Assembly: GCA_023614405.1 (NCBI GenBank)
Contig: CM042694.1
Coordinates: 115,690,685 to 115,754,684 of the forward strand
Length of the DNA: 64,000 bases
Direction of reading: 5' to 3'
Source of the DNA: Avena insularis
Taxonomy: Eukaryota; Streptophyta; Magnoliopsida; Poales; Poaceae
This document shows positions 60,201 through 64,000 of the stretch, one piece after another. Every line of letters starts with the position of its first letter. The first letter of the stretch is position 1. The notes under the pieces are model-generated. The model searched no databases and was not told the origin of the DNA. It saw nothing but the letters and a program-made list of their open reading frames with translations. A program made the translations under genes and the position numbers.

Positions 60201-63200
60201 TCTGACCGTGGTTTGACACTTGCATCCCCTAGAATCATTGGATGTGTTCTTTTCCTAAACCACATTGATCATTGCATGTGTTCTTTTCCAAAACCACATT
60301 GATCCACATGACCACACACACTCTAGTGGTTTTTGAGAAGCAGCTTATGCCACACTGGTGCAAAATGCAATGGAAGCTGCTTTCCTACGTGTTTTTCGTC
60401 TCTGTGACTATGGTTTGACACTTGGATCCCCTAGAGCAATTGCATGTGTAATTTTCCTAAAACACATTGATCCACTAGAATCATTGCATGTGTTGTTTTC
60501 CTAAACCACATGCCATCCAGATGACCACACACACCCTAGTGGTTTCTGTGATGCAACTTCTGCCACACTGGTGCAACATGTAATGTGGAAGCTACTTTCC
60601 TATGTGTTTTTGGTCTCAGTCACCCTTGTTTGACACTTGGATCCCCTAAAGTCATTGCATGTGTTCTTTTCCTAAAGAACATTGATCCATCAGTGTCATT
60701 GCATGTGTTATTTTCCTAAACCAAACTGATCCACATGACCACACACACTCCAGTGGTTTCTGTGATGCAACTTTTGCCACACTAGTGCAACATGCAAAGC
60801 TGCTTTCCCATGTGTTTTTGGTCTCTGTGACCATGGTTTGACACATGGATCCCCTAGAGTAATTGCATGTGTTTTTTTCCTAAACCACATGGATCCACTA
60901 GAATCATTGCATGTGTTCTTTTCCTAAACCACATGCAATCCACATGACCACACACACTACACAGGACTCTGTGATGCAACTTCTGCCACACTGGTGCAAT
61001 ATGCAATGTGGAAGCTGCTTTCCTATGTGTTTTATATCTTTGTGACCATGGTTTGACACTTGGATCCCCTAGGGTCATTGCATGTGTTCTTTTCCTAAAC
61101 CACATTGATCGAACAGTGTCATTGCATGTGTTATTTTCTTGAACCATATGCAATCCACATGACCACACACATGGCAGAGGATTCTGTCATGCAACTTCTG
61201 CCACACTGGTGCAACATGCAATGTGGAAGCTGCTTTCCTATGTGTTTTTGGTCTCTAGGACCATGGTTTGACACATGGATCTACTAGAGTCGTTGTATAT
61301 GTTCTTTTCCAAAACCACATGGATCCACTAGAGTCATTGCATGTGTTCTTTTCCTAAACCACACTGATCCACATGACCACACACACTCTAGTGGATTCTG
61401 TCATGCAACTTCTGCCACACTGGTGCAACATGCAACGTGGAATCTGCTTTCCTCTGTGTTTTTTGTCTCTCTGACCATGGTTTGACACTTGCATCCCCTA
61501 GAGTCATTGGATGTGTTCTTTTCCTAAACCACATTGATCATTGCATGTGTTCTTTTCCAAAACCACATTGATCCACATGACCACACACACTCAAGTGGTT
61601 TTTGCGACGCAACTTCTGCCACACTGGTGCAAAATGCAATGTAGAAGCTGCTTTCCTATGTGTTTTTCGTCTCTGTGACTATGGTTTGATACTTGGATCC
61701 CCTAGATCCATTGCATATGTCATTTTCCTAAAACACTTTGATCCACCAGTCTCATTGCATGTGTTCTTTTCCTAAACCACATGCCATCCAGATGACAACA
61801 CACACCCTAGTGGTTTCTGTGATGCAACTTCTACCACACTGGTGCAACATGTAATGTGGAAGCTACTTTCCTATGTGTTTTTGGTCTCAGTCACCCTTGT
61901 TTGGCACTTGGATCCCCTAGAGTCATTGCATGTGTTCTTTTCCTAAAGAACATTGATCCATCAGTGTCATTGCATGTGTTACTTTCCTAAACCAAACTGA
62001 TCCACATGACCACACACACTCCAGTGGTTTCTGTGATGCAACTTTTGCCACACTAGTGCAACATGCAAAGCTGCTTTCCCATGTGTTTTTGGTCTCTGTG
62101 ACCATAGTTTGACACATGGATCCCCTAGAGTAATTGCATGTGTTTATTTCCTAAACCACATGGATCCACTAGAATCATTGCATGTGTTCTTTTCCTAAAC
62201 CACATGCAATCCACATGACCACACACACTACACAGGACTCTGTGATGCAACTTCTGCCACACTGGTGCAACATGCAAAGTGGAAGCTGCTTTCCTATGTG
62301 TTTTTCATCTCTGTGACCATGGTTTGACACTTGGATCCCCTAGGGTCATTGCATGTGTTCTTTTCCTAAACCACATTGATCGACCAGTGTCATTGCATGT
62401 GTTATTTTCTTGAACCATATGCAATCCACATGACCACACACATGGCAGAGGATTCTATCATGCAACTTCTGCCACACTGGTGCAACATGCAATGTGTAAG
62501 CTGCTTTCCTATGTGTTTTTGGTCTCTAGGACCATGGTTTGACACATGGATCTACTAGAGTCATTGCATATGTTCTTTTCCAAAACCACATGGATCCACT
62601 AGAGTCATTGCATGTGTTCTTTTCCTAAACCACACTGATCCACATGAACACACACACTCTAGTGGATTCTATCATGCAACTTCTGCCACACTGGTGCAAC
62701 ATGCGACATGGAAGCTGCTTTCCTATGTGTTTTTGGTCTCTCTGACCGTGGTTTGACACTTGGATCCACTAGAGTCATTGGATGTGTTCTTTTCCTAAAC
62801 CACATTGATCATTGCATGTGTTCTTTTCCAAAACCACATTGATCCACATGACCACACACACTCAAGTGGTTTTTGCGACGCAACTTCTGCCACACTGGTG
62901 CAAAATGCAATGTGGAAGCTGCTTTCCTATGTGTTTATCGTCTCTGTGACTATGGTTTGACACTTGGATCCCCTAGAGCCAGTGCATATGTCATTTTCCT
63001 AAAACACTTTGATCCACCAGTCTCATTGCATGTGTTATTTTCCTAAACCACATGCGATCCAGATGACCACACACACCCTAGTGGTTTCTGTGATGCAACT
63101 TCTGCCACACTGGTGCAACATCCAATGTGGAAGCTTCTTTCCAATGGTTTTTGGTCTCCGTGACCATGGTTTGACACATGGATCCACTAAAGTCATTGCA

Positions 63201-63903
63201 TGTGTTATTTTCCTAAACAAAATTTATCTACCGGTGTCATTGCATGTGTTTTTTCCTAAACCACATCGATCCACCAATGTCATTGCATGTGTTCTTTTTC
63301 CTAAACCACACCGATCCACATGACCACACACACTGCAGTGGATTCTGTGATGCAACTTCTGCCACACTGGTGCAACATGTAATGTGGAAGCTACTTTCCT
63401 ATGTGTTTTTGGTCTCAGTCACCCTAGTTTGACACTTGGATCCCCTAGAGTCATTGCATGTGTTCTTTTCCTAAAGAACATTGATCCATCAGTGTCATTG
63501 CATGTGTTATTTTCCTAAACCAAACTGATCCACATGACCACACACTCTCCAGTAGTTTCTGTGATGCAACTTTTGCCACACTAGTGCAACATGCAAAGCT
63601 GCTTTCCCATGTGTTTTTGGTCTCTGTGACCATGGTTTGACACATGGATCCCCTAGAGTAATTGCATGTGTTTTTTTCCTAAACCACATGGATTCACTAG
63701 AACCATTGCATGTGTTCTTTTCCTAAACCACATGCAATCCACATGACCACACACACTACAGAGGACTCTGTGATGCAACTTATGCCACACTGGTGCAACA
63801 TGCAATGTGGAAGCTGCTTTCCTATGTGTTTTTCATCTCTGTGACCATGATTTGACACTTGGATCCCCTAGGGTCATTGCATGTGTTCTTTTCCTAAACC
63901 ACA
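57299..63903 (+). repeat. Higher-order repeat of about 1.27 kb (6 monomers)
   Basis: The same marker monomer recurs at 57299, 58570, 59841, 61105, 62376 and 63904 (spacings 1271, 1271, 1264, 1271, 1528). One unit resolves into monomers of 204, 215, 214, 209, 215 and 214 bp, total 1271. Neighbouring units look nearly identical by eye, the most homogeneous part of the array. The copy at 59841 has small deletions around 59909-59932. The last interval holds one extra monomer copied from the older 2.7 kb type (about 63009-63240). Confidence 0.9.
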
Positions 63904-64000
63904 TTGATCGACCAGTGTCATTGCATGTGTTATTTTCTTGAACCATATGCAATCCACATGACCACACACATGGCAGAGGATTCTGTCATGCAACTTCTGC

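Larger units (their letters stand above)
13979..64000 (+). mobile_element. CACTA-2: large composite CACTA transposon hosting the nested insertions and the tandem array
   Basis: The parts, in order, are the TNP2 transposase, a minus-strand ORF, hairpin-rich subterminal-type repeats, a promoter, the Transposase_24-type gene, and a tandem array beginning inside that gene. Interruptions are the Gypsy at 16648-28329 and a solo Copia LTR at 31106-32785. The gene order (TNP2 upstream of the Transposase_24 gene) is usual in grass CACTA elements, and the expected Ulp1 part and right terminus would lie beyond the right edge. Neither terminus of this element is in the window, so the extent is an inference. 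Confidence 0.6.
34603..64000 (+). repeat. 29.4 kb tandem array of ~214-bp monomers (CACTA-embedded satellite), continues past the window
   Basis: Successive copies of the marker GGTGCAACATGCAATGTGG start at 34621, 34835, 35049, 35263, 35478, 35692, 35906, 36121 and so on, a spacing of 214-215 bp. There are regular length variants of 204, 208 and 258 bp and one 170-bp unit. About 138 monomers fit the window. Each has a unique part (GATGCAACTTCTGCCACACTGG to CATGGTTTGACAC) and two or three 44-bp sub-repeats (GCATGTGTTCTTTTCC, then AAACCACATGGATCCACTAG). Every monomer tends to keep a GGATCC. The 214-bp period is not a multiple of three, so a continuous protein is impossible; the many roughly 60-codon frames are by-products. 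Confidence 0.97.

Noticed and set aside
34711..63689. Dozens of 60-117 codon ORFs on both strands within the array (MCSFPKPHGSTR-type on plus, MWFRKRTHAMT-type on minus)
   Set aside because: They are the same repeat unit read over and over. The 214-bp period shifts the frame each monomer, none has a start context or continuation, and both strands show them equally.
34603..64000. CRISPR-like array of direct repeats
   Set aside because: Repeats are about 214 bp with no short unique spacers, in a eukaryotic transposon context.

Overview
This window looks like intergenic DNA from a large grass genome. It is most likely from the Pooideae (wheat, barley, oat relatives), because of an Angela/BARE1-type Copia LTR that begins TGTTGGAGATATGCCC, grass CACTA (En/Spm) transposons and a Tat/Retand-type Gypsy element. 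I found no intact host gene, tRNA, rRNA or CRISPR array. All recognisable coding sequence belongs to transposable elements, and nearly all of it is broken.

Layout, left to right. (1) 1-7578: most of an Angela-like Copia retrotransposon, with its left LTR cut by the window edge. (2) 7579-10063: the 3' end of a CACTA element (CACTA-1) that the Copia interrupts. It holds a four-exon Ulp1-like cysteine protease pseudogene, subterminal repeats and a terminal inverted repeat. (3) 10064-13978: a long LTR-like segment that CACTA-1 appears to have entered. (4) From 13979 to beyond the right edge: a second CACTA (CACTA-2) that hosts everything else. Its TNP2-type transposase (13979-16647 and 28330-28468) is split by a complete 11.7 kb Gypsy element (16648-28329). 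The Gypsy carries gag, protease, RNase H and integrase remnants on the minus strand, lacks its reverse transcriptase core, and has a spliced antisense gene of the 'putative gypsy type transposon' family on the plus strand. Next come a minus-strand ORF of unknown function, hairpin-forming subterminal-type repeats, a promoter, a small exon and an ORF interrupted by a solo Copia LTR with a perfect 5-bp target duplication, then a Transposase_24-type pseudogene.

(5) 34603-64000, continuing off the window: a 29.4 kb tandem array of about 138 monomers of roughly 214 bp. It starts abruptly inside the reading frame of the CACTA-2 Transposase_24 gene. Monomers contain 44-bp sub-repeats and are organised into higher-order repeats of about 5.4 kb, then about 2.75 kb (13 monomers), then 1.27 kb (6 monomers) from left to right. 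This satellite-like array inside a transposon is the most unusual part of the window.

The parts form a stratigraphy: CACTA-2 (oldest), then the long LTR, then CACTA-1, then Copia in one branch, with Gypsy and the solo LTR as separate insertions into CACTA-2. By-eye LTR comparison gives about 3.7% divergence for the Copia and 4.5% for the Gypsy, i.e. roughly 1.4 and 1.7 million years at the usual grass LTR rate. All family names are from recognition by eye; no searches were run.
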